Shown one piece after another: positions 7,269-13,451 of a DNA stretch of 13,451 nt (the first letter of the stretch is position 1; every line of letters starts with the position of its first letter). Origin of the DNA: Christensenellaceae bacterium. GTDB lineage: Bacteria > Bacillota > Clostridia > Christensenellales > Borkfalkiaceae. The stretch is taken from contig CAOMHR010000027.1 of assembly GCA_948482865.1 (NCBI GenBank), forward strand, positions 1 through 13,451, read 5' to 3'. Made by a program: the position numbers and the translations under genes. The notes under the pieces are model-generated. The model was not told where the DNA came from and did no database searches. It worked only from the letters and a program-made list of their open reading frames with translations.

Positions 7269-8300
7269 TTATCTCTGGACTCTGCCCGAGCCGTCGCCGC
7301 CGGCAAGCGCTTCAACTTCCTTTCTCGAAACAAGGTTGAAGTCGCCGGGAATTGTGTGCTTCAGAGCCGAAGCCGCCACGCCGAATTCGAGCGCGGTCTT
7401 AAAGTCCTTTCCGTCCAAAAAGCCGCATATTACGCCGCCCGCAAAGCTGTCGCCGCCGCCGACCCTGTCGACTATGGGAGAAATGCGGTACTCTCTCGAA
7501 TGATAGAACTCTTTGGTTTCGCCGTTATAAATGCAGGCGGACCAGCCGTTGTCAGACGCGGAGTGGCTTACGCGCAGCGAAGAAATTGCATACTTGAATT
7601 TGAATTTTTTAACCATCTGCTCGAAAATGGACTTGTATCCGGCAAGTTCCAGTTCGCCGCTGGTAACGTCGGTGTTGCCGGGTTTGAAACCTAATACGAG
7701 TTCGGCGTCTTCTTCGTTGCCGATACATACGTCAACATATTTCATAAGTTTGGTCATAACCTTTTGCGCCTTTTCGCTCGTCCACAGCTTTTTGCGGAAA
7801 TTCAGGTCGCACGAAACGGTTACGCCGTGTTTTTTTGCGGCTTTCAAAGCGGCTTCGGTCAAGTCTGCCGCGCTGTCCGATACTGCGGGGGTAATGCCCG
7901 TGAAGTGGAACCAGTCGCAGTCCTTGAAAATTGCGTCAAAATCGAAATCTTTTGCGGTTGCGGTTGTAATCGAAGAATGAGCTCTGTCGTAAACGACTTT
8001 CGAAGGTCTCATTGCCGCGCCCGTTTCAAGGTAGTAAATACCAAGTCTTTCGCCGCACTTTGCAACGTGGCAGGTTTTTACGCCGTACTTTTTCAAAGCG
8101 GCAAGCGCGCACTCGCCCAGCTCGTTATCGGGAACGGCGGTAACGAATTCGGCGCTGTGTCCGTAGTTTGCGCAGGACACTGCAACGTTTGCTTCGCCGC
8201 CGCCGTAGTTGATATCGAACTCGTCTGCCTGAATAAACTTTTCGTTGTCGGGGGTTGAGAGACGGAGCATAATTTCGCCCATGGTTACAATTTTCTTCAT
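7269..8300 (-). CDS. kdgK: 2-keto-3-deoxygluconate kinase KdgK (PfkB/ribokinase family)
   Basis: Phosphorylates 2-keto-3-deoxygluconate to KDPG with ATP, joining the galacturonate and unsaturated-uronate branches. At 343 aa it is close to the family length. The N-terminal sugar-binding segment NYGGGEANVAVSCANYG (31-47) and the C-terminal PfkB signature RVGGGDSFAGG (279-289) are present; Asp284 is the expected catalytic base. CDLNFRKKLW (164-173) and IGNEEDAE (193-200) are typical of KDG kinases. An AAGGAG Shine-Dalgarno precedes the start. The gene follows eda by 66 bp. The last residues (GGDGSGRVQR) look like an unstructured tail. Confidence 0.94.
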   Translation of the reverse strand: MKKIVTMGEIMLRLSTPDNEKFIQADEFDINYGGGEANVAVSCANYGHSAEFVTAVPDNELGECALAALKKYGVKTCHVAKCGERLGIYYLETGAAMRPSKVVYDRAHSSITTATAKDFDFDAIFKDCDWFHFTGITPAVSDSAADLTEAALKAAKKHGVTVSCDLNFRKKLWTSEKAQKVMTKLMKYVDVCIGNEEDAELVLGFKPGNTDVTSGELELAGYKSIFEQMVKKFKFKYAISSLRVSHSASDNGWSACIYNGETKEFYHSREYRISPIVDRVGGGDSFAGGVICGFLDGKDFKTALEFGVAASALKHTIPGDFNLVSRKEVEALAGGDGSGRVQR

Positions 8301-8366
8301 TTTTTTCTCCTTAAAATTTATGTGTTTTTTATTTTTGATTTTTTTATCCCGCGGTTAATCCGTAGG

Positions 8367-9386
8367 TTATTTCTTTAATACAAGGTGTACGGCAAAGCCG
8401 CCGAATTCGTTTTTGAGATATGCAACGTTCATAACGCCGTCGGCATTGTATTTTACCGAACTTTCGTCAACGTCGTATCCGCGCAGACTGAGCTGGTAAA
8501 CCGCCCTTTTAACTGAGTTGGTTGCAACCGCTATGTGTCCGTGCGTGCCGCGGAAGGGCGCTTTCATCATTTCCATATAGGTGGAAGCGAATACCGAGCT
8601 GTTGCCCACCTTTTTCGTAAAGCCGAACGCATTGTCGAATTCGTCCGCGACGGCTTCCGCTTCTTCGGGGTTTGCGCAGTTGAGCCCCACGTGAACCATA
8701 GTGAAGCCCAGCATTTTGTCAATTGCTTCGCGGCAGAGTTTTGTAATGCCTTCCCAGTTTTCTTCATCCAGAAGTTTGTTGGGAACTATCCAGCTTCCGC
8801 CGCAGCAGACTATTTTATTAAAAGCGAGATACGTATTCAGATTATCTGCGGAAACGCCGCCCGTGGGCATAAAGCGCATTGAAGAATATGGCGCGGAAAT
8901 TGCCTTTATGTAAGAAAGTCCGCCCGCCTGTTCCGCAGGGAAAAATTTTACAAAGTCAAGCCCCAGTTCCATCGCCTGCTCTATTTCGCTTGCAGACGAT
9001 ACGCCGGGTGCGAAAGGTATGCCCTTGTCAAGGCAGTGCTGCACAACCTGCGGGTTTAGCCCGGGAGCCACGCAAAATTTTGCGCCCGCTTTTGCCGCCG
9101 TGTCAGCCTGTTCGCAGGTAAGAACGGTACCCGCGCCGACAAGCATATCGGGATAGGCTTTTACCATTCTTTTAATCACTTCGTCCGCGCCCTTTGCACG
9201 GAAAGTAACTTCCGCGCAGTTAATGCCGCCGTCACGGAGTGCTTTTGCGAGTTTTTCCGCATTTTCCACCTTATCCAGTTTGATTACGGGGACAATTCCC
9301 ACGTTTTCAAGCTGGGATACAAGCGCGTCCAATTTTTCTTTTACGTTGTTTTTTGTCTTGGTTTTTGCTTTTGCTTTTACAGCCAT
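8367..9386 (-). CDS. eda: KDPG aldolase Eda fused to a C-terminal VOC (glyoxalase-like) domain
   Basis: The aldolase part cleaves 2-keto-3-deoxy-6-phosphogluconate to pyruvate and glyceraldehyde 3-phosphate. Residues about 22-222 form the class I aldolase: Glu59 in CAEVTFR, VGAGTVLT (83-90), the Schiff-base Lys147 in FVKFFPAE, and FMPTGGV (172-178). Residues about 226-339 add a domain absent from the roughly 210-aa classical enzyme. It resembles a vicinal-oxygen-chelate fold, with two similar halves beginning MVHVGLNCANPEEAEAVAD and HGHIAVATNSVKRAVYQL; His232 and His284 are possible metal ligands. Residues 1-17 are lysine-rich (MAVKAKAKTKTKNNVKEK). The start has AAGGGG six bases upstream. First gene of the operon, just below the promoter. 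I recall similar fusions in other clostridia but cannot verify that here. Confidence 0.93.
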   Translation of the reverse strand: MAVKAKAKTKTKNNVKEKLDALVSQLENVGIVPVIKLDKVENAEKLAKALRDGGINCAEVTFRAKGADEVIKRMVKAYPDMLVGAGTVLTCEQADTAAKAGAKFCVAPGLNPQVVQHCLDKGIPFAPGVSSASEIEQAMELGLDFVKFFPAEQAGGLSYIKAISAPYSSMRFMPTGGVSADNLNTYLAFNKIVCCGGSWIVPNKLLDEENWEGITKLCREAIDKMLGFTMVHVGLNCANPEEAEAVADEFDNAFGFTKKVGNSSVFASTYMEMMKAPFRGTHGHIAVATNSVKRAVYQLSLRGYDVDESSVKYNADGVMNVAYLKNEFGGFAVHLVLKK

Positions 9387-9401
9387 AAAATACCCCTTGT
9401 T

Positions 9402-9416
9402 TACGCTGAATGCGTA
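9402..9416 (-). promoter_or_regulatory. Small hairpin in the eda 5' UTR
   Basis: TACGC (9402-9406) and GCGTA (9412-9416) form a 5-bp stem with a 5-nt loop between the predicted transcription start (about 9426) and the eda Shine-Dalgarno. It could be a weak mRNA hairpin or a small operator half-site pair; it may also be chance. Confidence 0.3.
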
Positions 9417-9432
9417 GTATTCTAACGTATCA

Positions 9433-9461
9433 ATTATAAAGTATTTCCAGAATTTAGTAAA
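9433..9461 (-). promoter_or_regulatory. Sigma-A-type promoter of the uronate operon
   Basis: On the minus strand, a perfect -10 TATAAT (9433-9438) is separated by 17 bp from a -35 TTTACT (9456-9461, four of six consensus bases). The predicted start is near 9426, giving a 5' UTR of about 40 nt before eda. All eight minus-strand genes downstream could be read from it. The non-consensus -35 together with repeats just upstream suggests an activator. Confidence 0.7.
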
Positions 9462-9465
9462 TATA

Positions 9466-9507
9466 CAAAACGGATATATTTATACATATTTCGGATAAAC
9501 CGTTTTG
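9466..9507. promoter_or_regulatory. Candidate operator: inverted and direct repeats upstream of the operon -35
   Basis: CAAAACGG (9466-9473) and CCGTTTTG (9500-9507) are a perfect 8-bp inverted repeat. Within it, CGGATA occurs twice in direct orientation (9471-9476 and 9492-9497), exactly 21 bp apart, about two helical turns. The block ends 4 bp before the operon -35. Direct repeats spaced 21 bp next to a -35 are the usual pattern for AraC-family activators; the regulator itself is not in the window. Confidence 0.45.
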
Positions 9508-9543
9508 CGGAGAGTTGCGGCTTAAAAAAACCGTGTTTACCGC

Positions 9544-9572
9544 TTGCAATTAATTTGCCGCTGTGTTATAAT
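9544..9572 (+). promoter_or_regulatory. Promoter for the leader RNA and the unknown membrane protein
   Basis: TTGCAA (9544-9549), a 17-bp spacer and a perfect TATAAT (9567-9572) on the plus strand. The expected start is near 9579, about 277 nt upstream of the ATG at 9856. It is the only convincing plus-strand promoter before that gene. Confidence 0.75.
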
Positions 9573-9573
9573 G

Positions 9574-9824
9574 GACAGGCTAAACAAAATCTTAATAACG
9601 GGTGAAAAGGTTTCCGCATTTTTTTATGCGGAAAAGTGTTGCGTATGCAAATTTTTTAATTATTTTTTTATATACAGCCAAACTAAGAATAGCCTGTCGG
9701 CAATTCTCCATAGTTTTGGTTGTAAAATAGCACAAAGCGGAAAACACCCAATGATTTTGTTTAGCGGCAATTAGGAGATTTGCTTGGAATAGGGGTGCGT
9801 CTCTTAATTGGGACGCATTTTTTT
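9574..9824 (+). ncRNA. Structured 5' leader or small RNA ending in an intrinsic terminator
   Basis: The stretch between the plus-strand promoter and the gene at 9856 is rich in pairing. P1 is GACAGGCTA (9574-9582) with TAGCCTGTC (9690-9698), enclosing a 9-bp hairpin TTTCCGCAT (9611-9619) with ATGCGGAAA (9626-9634). P2 is GCAATTCTCC (9700-9709) with GGAGATTTGC (9774-9783), nine of ten pairs, enclosing P3 TTGGTTGT (9716-9723) with ACACCCAA (9744-9751), seven of eight. The terminator (9796-9824) follows. Because it ends 31 nt before the start codon with no promoter between, transcription attenuation is the likely logic; an independent small RNA is the alternative. P1 begins a few bases before the predicted start, so part of that stem may not be transcribed. 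I recognise no known riboswitch core. Confidence 0.55.
9796..9824 (+). terminator. Intrinsic terminator inside the leader
   Basis: Stem TGCGTCTC (9796-9803) with GGGACGCA (9810-9817), eight pairs including one G-U, loop TTAATT, followed by seven T residues (9818-9824). It works only in the plus direction. CCCAAT at 9747-9752 is complementary to ATTGGG at 9807-9812 (loop plus 3' arm), and CACCC at 9745-9749 to GGGTG at 9793-9797, so competing antiterminator pairings are possible. Confidence 0.8.
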
Positions 9825-9855
9825 ATTTTAAAAAACAAAATCAAAGGAGAAACTT

Positions 9856-11070
9856 ATGGAAAAACAAGAAGTTTTAAACGAACTGTACGCTTTGCGCGCA
9901 GGGCTTTCCGTAATTTCGCAGCAGTATGACAAGGCACTGTCCATCGAAGACGACTGCGACGGAAAACTTGCCGAAAATGCAAAAAATTTCAGCGGCGACC
10001 TTGTCTGGTACGAACGCCGCCCGTGGGAATACGACACTGAACATTATTTTCTGAAACTTGAAAAATTGCAAGACCGTTACGGGTATGTAGAGAACTATGA
10101 AGATAAAATAGAAGCGGGCGAAATCGAAAAAGACGAAACAGTTAAAGCTGCAAGCAGCTGGGAACACAAAATAGATGAAAATTATGCAAAAGGCAGAAAG
10201 GCTTTCAACCGCTGGCTTGCCGACGACGAATGCGACGCATATTTTAACCGCATTTTACAGGACAGACAAAACAAACAAGACAGCACTATAAATTACAGTG
10301 AAGAAAAAAAGAGTGCAAAAAAGGGGAAAATTCTTTCAATAGTCTTCTTTTCGATTGCCGTAGTCTTCGCAATAGCTATAGCGGCACTGTTTGCGGGAGA
10401 TTGCAGAAACATAATTGCAATTACAATTTATTTAATTTTGCCGTTTGTAGTGTTTACCGTTTTAGGTATAGTTTTTATTTGCAAATCTAAAAGCGACAAA
10501 GCGGCGTATAAACGCAAAGTGGAAGAAGCCAAAGGCTTGCTTGCTGCGGCGCAATGGCTTGTGGACAACCTGCCGCAAAACAAGGAAAGGGTTCGCGCAA
10601 TTCTGAAAGAAAAGGACAACAGAATTGCACCCATTTCAAAAAGCTGCAACGAATTTTATATGGCGCTTGCCAAAAGGTTTAACCCCCTGCTTGACGAAAG
10701 GGACTGGGCACATTTGGACCTTGTAATATTCGAGCTTGAAACCCGCCGCGCAGACACCGTGAAAGAAGCGTTGCAACTTGTAGACCGCGAGCTGCAGACC
10801 GAGAGAATTCAGCAGACCATTGTACAGGCTACCGAGCAGATTTGTTACGAAATACGCCGCGGCTTTGCAAGGCTTGAAGCGACCATTGTCCGCTGCTGCG
10901 AAGCAATTTGCGCACAGCTTGCCGTAATGAACGTTCAGCTTGCAGGTATAAGCGAACAACTATCCGAACTTACCGACAGCGTAAACTTAGGCAACGCATT
11001 GCAGGCAAAAGCGAATGTAACCAGCTCGCAATTGCTGAGCACCGTAAATCACATAAGATACTACAATTAA
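9856..11070 (+). CDS. Unrecognised membrane protein with two transmembrane helices and helical cytoplasmic domains
   Basis: I do not recognise a family. The 404-aa protein starts with a charged, probably helical region (1-150; Glu/Lys-rich, with a Trp/Tyr-rich stretch LVWYERRPWEYDTEHYF at 49-65). Two hydrophobic helices follow, about 159-180 and 185-209, joined by the short loop GDCRN. They are flanked by KKSAKKGK on one side and KSKSDKAAYKRK on the other, so by the positive-inside rule both long ends should be cytoplasmic. The C-terminal part (212-404) is helical and coiled-coil-like, with LDLVIFELETRRADTVKEAL and repeated hydrophobic spacing at 318-375. There is no signal peptide. AAAGGAGAA precedes the start. 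The gene looks more A-rich than its neighbours. It is transcribed away from the uronate operon and preceded by the terminator-containing leader. No function should be assumed. Confidence 0.85.
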   Translation: MEKQEVLNELYALRAGLSVISQQYDKALSIEDDCDGKLAENAKNFSGDLVWYERRPWEYDTEHYFLKLEKLQDRYGYVENYEDKIEAGEIEKDETVKAASSWEHKIDENYAKGRKAFNRWLADDECDAYFNRILQDRQNKQDSTINYSEEKKSAKKGKILSIVFFSIAVVFAIAIAALFAGDCRNIIAITIYLILPFVVFTVLGIVFICKSKSDKAAYKRKVEEAKGLLAAAQWLVDNLPQNKERVRAILKEKDNRIAPISKSCNEFYMALAKRFNPLLDERDWAHLDLVIFELETRRADTVKEALQLVDRELQTERIQQTIVQATEQICYEIRRGFARLEATIVRCCEAICAQLAVMNVQLAGISEQLSELTDSVNLGNALQAKANVTSSQLLSTVNHIRYYN

Positions 11071-11078
11071 CATATAAA

Positions 11079-11105
11079 AAACGCCGCGCGGAAAGCGCGG
11101 CGTTT
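11079..11105. terminator. Bidirectional intrinsic terminator between convergent genes
   Basis: An 11-bp perfect stem (AAACGCCGCGC at 11079-11089, complement at 11095-11105) with loop GGAAA. Read on the minus strand it is followed by TTTTTT and serves the pectate lyase gene, whose stop lies 14 bp away. Read on the plus strand the T-tract is weaker (TTTATCATTT), but it can end the membrane-protein transcript. Confidence 0.9.
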
Positions 11106-11119
11106 ATCATTTAAAATAT

Positions 11120-13312
11120 TTATGCGGCAGGGACAAGTTTTATAAGATACAGCGCATTCTCGCCGCCGCCCTTTGATACGGTATGCGAGCCTGCGGCAAG
11201 GTCAACGGTTATAACAAAATAGCTACCTTCCGCCGAAGGCGTTTTATTTACCCCGTTTACGGATACCGTCTTGTTATTCAGAAGGTAAATATACATCTTC
11301 ATATTATCCGCAACGGTAAACGTGACCTTGCCCGCGCTGTCAAGTTTCAACGCGGAGTTTTTAGGTATCGTAATTCCCGCAATTACCGTTTCCGCATGCG
11401 ACTTGGGATTACCCGCAACCGTAAAACCCTTTTCCGATTTGACGGGGATAAAAGTCACTTCGCCTTCCACGGGACCCGTTACTTCGCCCCCTTGGTTTCC
11501 GCCGTCACCGCCGCCGCCCGAGCCGTCGCCCGAACCGGTATTTCCGCCCGAAACATCTATGCCGCCCACCTTGACAAGGTCCGACGTATAGGAAGTAAGC
11601 GCGGATTTAAGCGCGGTTATTATGCCGTAATTCGCATCTTCCTTGGCGTTGTCGAATTCCCATTTGAAATCGCCGCCGCCGATACGCCCCGCGTATTTTT
11701 CCACTTTTTCCTTTGCAACTTCAGGACTGTCCGCTTCGTATTCGTAAAAGTCTGCGGCTGTATCGAAGTTGCTGTAAACAGTGCCGCCCTGTTTTGTCGT
11801 GTACTCGGCGGAAACCTGCTCGTTCCGCGAAGTTGCAACATAGCAGTCTATATTTGTCTTGTCGGCGGTATCGTGCTGGGTAATCAGTTTAAGGTTTGAC
11901 TTCGAACAGTCGAACGTGTTGCCGAACGCTTTTATAATTCCGCCGTCTTCGCCCGAAAAAGTGCCTTCCCCCAGAGCGTCCGTACCCTGCATTGAAGAGA
12001 GCATAGGGCGCATAAGCGCAGTGGAACGGAAATAGTTGTTTTCCACAAACGCGCTCGCGCCGTAGGTTACGCCCACGCCGTATTTTGCATTGCCGTCGAA
12101 ATAGTTGTTGTAAACGTGGACGGTACACGTTCTTATTCTGGGGTGACGAGAGTCAGAATGGTCGTACCAGTTGTGGTGGTAAGTTATGTAGTTTGTGGTC
12201 TTTTCATCTTTCATTCCCTGCAAATTGCACTTGCCGCTATCCCAGAAATGGTTGTAAGAATGGGTTACGTAAGTGGACAGCTTGGTATCCAGCGCGCCGT
12301 CGCCCTTTGCCTGGTCGCTGTCGCCGCCCGCGCCGCCGTAGAACATATCGCAGTTATGCACCCAGATATGGTCGTTTTCGTTTTCGATACCGATATTGTC
12401 GATACCGCTGCCTACCGTGTTCATAAACCCGATATTGCGTATTTCCACGTTTGAACTTCTGACAACGCGAAGCCCCCACCCGTTCGCGGTTGCGTCGCAA
12501 CCTATCCCTTCGAACGTCACGCCCGCTTTGGTATCTTTTATAAGAAAGTTACCCGCGTCCGAATTTGCGGTATCCAGAACGCCGACGTTGCCAATCATAC
12601 GGACGGCAAGCGGTTTTGTTTCCTTTTTATACGCTGTCAATATCGCCTGCAAACCAACGCATTCCGCGCCTGCAACAGACATTGACACCGTATGCTTGTT
12701 TTCATTGGTGACATAAAGCACGTTTGCGCCCGTCTTCAAAGTTCCGTCATCATTGTATGCGCCCGAAGACGTGCCGTTGACAAACGCGTAACCCGAACGG
12801 TCGTGCGGTACTACCTTTATGTTTTCTGCGGGAGCGGACTTGCTCTCGTCTTCGGACATATCCGCTCCGCCGCAGGGAACTACCTTGAAAGAATAAGTCC
12901 CCGCTTTAAGCCCCACCGCGTCCGCGCGGAAATAATCTCTGTACTCGCGCACAAGCGGAGCGTCGAGTTTTTCGTATACGCCGCCGTCGGCTTTGCAGTA
13001 AACGTTGTAACCCATTGCGCCCTGAACCTTATCCCATTCAACGTAAGCCGACTCCAGATCGCCCGCCGCCTTGGTTATGTTCACGCTTCCTTCGGGAACG
13101 GTCGGAATTACGCTTCCGCCGTCGTCTTCGTTGCCGTCGTTACCGCCGTTTTCCGTGTCCTGACCGCCGCTTCCGCTACCGTCTTCCGTAGTGCCGTTGT
13201 TTTCTACCTGACTGTCTCCGTTGCCGCCGTCGGTTGTGTTGCAACCCGCAAAGGCGAATATACCCAGACTTGCCAACAGCGCGGCAATAACGCGCTTCAA
13301 ATTTTTACTCAT
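11120..13312 (-). CDS. Secreted lipoprotein pectate lyase, polysaccharide lyase family 1
   Basis: Cleaves polygalacturonate by beta-elimination outside the cell and supplies unsaturated oligogalacturonides to the pathway encoded alongside. The 730-aa protein opens with a lipoprotein signal peptide ending in FAGC (Cys24), so it should be anchored to the outer face of the membrane. A Gly/Asp/Asn/Glu-rich linker follows (25-72), then a fibronectin-III-like domain (about 75-168) and the PL1 beta-helix (about 175-580). Catalytic features are HIWVHNCD (315-322), DGALDTK (338-344; Asp338 and Asp342 likely bind calcium), GKCNLQG (360-366, Lys361) and the RxPxxR motif SRHPRIR (Arg389, Arg394), followed by VHVYNNYF. 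A Gly-rich linker (586-612) leads to a roughly 115-residue C-terminal beta-rich domain that I cannot name; a carbohydrate-binding role is plausible. AAGGGGG precedes the start. Monocistronic, with its own promoter and terminator. Confidence 0.93.
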   Translation of the reverse strand: MSKNLKRVIAALLASLGIFAFAGCNTTDGGNGDSQVENNGTTEDGSGSGGQDTENGGNDGNEDDGGSVIPTVPEGSVNITKAAGDLESAYVEWDKVQGAMGYNVYCKADGGVYEKLDAPLVREYRDYFRADAVGLKAGTYSFKVVPCGGADMSEDESKSAPAENIKVVPHDRSGYAFVNGTSSGAYNDDGTLKTGANVLYVTNENKHTVSMSVAGAECVGLQAILTAYKKETKPLAVRMIGNVGVLDTANSDAGNFLIKDTKAGVTFEGIGCDATANGWGLRVVRSSNVEIRNIGFMNTVGSGIDNIGIENENDHIWVHNCDMFYGGAGGDSDQAKGDGALDTKLSTYVTHSYNHFWDSGKCNLQGMKDEKTTNYITYHHNWYDHSDSRHPRIRTCTVHVYNNYFDGNAKYGVGVTYGASAFVENNYFRSTALMRPMLSSMQGTDALGEGTFSGEDGGIIKAFGNTFDCSKSNLKLITQHDTADKTNIDCYVATSRNEQVSAEYTTKQGGTVYSNFDTAADFYEYEADSPEVAKEKVEKYAGRIGGGDFKWEFDNAKEDANYGIITALKSALTSYTSDLVKVGGIDVSGGNTGSGDGSGGGGDGGNQGGEVTGPVEGEVTFIPVKSEKGFTVAGNPKSHAETVIAGITIPKNSALKLDSAGKVTFTVADNMKMYIYLLNNKTVSVNGVNKTPSAEGSYFVITVDLAAGSHTVSKGGGENALYLIKLVPAA

Positions 13313-13328
13313 TTTTCCCCCTTAGACA

Positions 13329-13344
13329 TCCGCACATGTACGGA
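13329..13344. promoter_or_regulatory. Near-perfect palindrome in the pectate lyase 5' UTR, candidate operator
   Basis: TCCGCACATGTACGGA is a 16-bp palindrome matching at seven of eight symmetric positions. It lies between the predicted transcription start (about 13357) and the Shine-Dalgarno, where a repressor would block transcription. It could also form a short mRNA hairpin. Confidence 0.4.
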
Positions 13345-13363
13345 GCCGACTAATTACAATTAC

Positions 13364-13392
13364 ATTATACTCCTATCTACTAAAAAAGACAA
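13364..13392 (-). promoter_or_regulatory. Sigma-A-type promoter of the pectate lyase gene
   Basis: On the minus strand, -10 TATAAT (13364-13369), a 17-bp spacer and -35 TTGTCT (13387-13392, four of six). The predicted start near 13357 leaves a UTR of about 45 nt. The remaining 13393-13451 is AT-rich with no gene visible and may include upstream promoter sequence. Confidence 0.7.
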
Positions 13393-13451
13393 TCATAAAT
13401 GAAACAAATTTACAAAATATTTTATTTTTTAACAAAACAATCCCCCGCGCC

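Noticed and set aside
5129..9407. Shared 9-mer GTTTACGCT upstream of both the ABC ATPase gene (5129-5137) and eda (9399-9407)
   Set aside because: It lacks symmetry, its position relative to promoter elements is inconsistent, and TTTACG occurs elsewhere, so chance is sufficient.
9544..9774. Open frame of about 76 codons (or 67 from the ATG at 9571) in the leader region, plus strand
   Set aside because: Both possible starts overlap the promoter elements, there is no Shine-Dalgarno, and the product has no recognisable features; the DNA is better explained as structured leader.
9784..9824. Resemblance of the leader's 3' end to a T-box leader with its terminator
   Set aside because: The terminator arms look similar in style, but the diagnostic GGTGG-N-ACC T-box sequence is absent and the downstream gene is not an aminoacyl-tRNA or amino-acid gene.
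1..13451. CRISPR arrays, tRNA/rRNA genes, insertion sequences, integrase or attachment sites
   Set aside because: I saw no regularly spaced repeats, no tRNA-like cloverleaf, and no transposase or recombinase motifs on either strand.

Overview
The window looks like a chromosomal pectin/galacturonate utilisation locus of an uncultured anaerobic Gram-positive bacterium (Firmicutes, class Clostridia). The signs are a lipobox-type secreted lyase, an MsmX/UgpC-type sugar ABC ATPase without its own permeases, AAGGAG/AAGGGG Shine-Dalgarno sequences, intrinsic terminators, and an Eda protein fused to a second domain. This placement is inferred from protein style; no taxonomic marker is present.

Layout. 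Positions 1-9386 carry eight genes, all on the minus strand. Read in the direction of transcription they are: eda (aldolase-VOC fusion), kdgK, a TIM-barrel isomerase/epimerase-like gene, kduI, an ABC ATPase, uxaB, uxaA and uxaC (cut by the window edge). A promoter at 9433-9461 can drive them all. Positions 9387-9855 are a divergent control region. It holds the operon promoter, a repeat block that could be an operator, a plus-strand promoter at 9544-9572, and a roughly 245-nt structured leader ending in an intrinsic terminator just before the next start codon. Positions 9856-11070 encode, on the plus strand, an unrecognised two-helix membrane protein. A bidirectional terminator (11079-11105) separates it from a convergent gene for a secreted PL1 pectate lyase (11120-13312, minus), whose promoter lies at 13364-13392.

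How the genes work together. The lyase cuts polygalacturonate outside the cell. Saturated galacturonate is processed by UxaC, UxaB and UxaA to 2-keto-3-deoxygluconate (KDG). The unsaturated end product enters through KduI. KdgK phosphorylates KDG, and Eda cleaves KDPG to pyruvate and glyceraldehyde 3-phosphate. KduD, which should follow KduI, is not in the window, and neither are the transporter permeases, a binding protein or a transcription factor.

Most unusual. (1) Two intercistronic gaps carry the same two-stem RNA-like element with different but compensating stem sequences, and a third gap may hold a diverged relative. (2) The leader of the unknown membrane protein has attenuator/riboswitch architecture and matches no class I recognise. 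(3) UxaC and Eda both carry lysine/alanine-rich N-terminal tails not expected for these enzymes.
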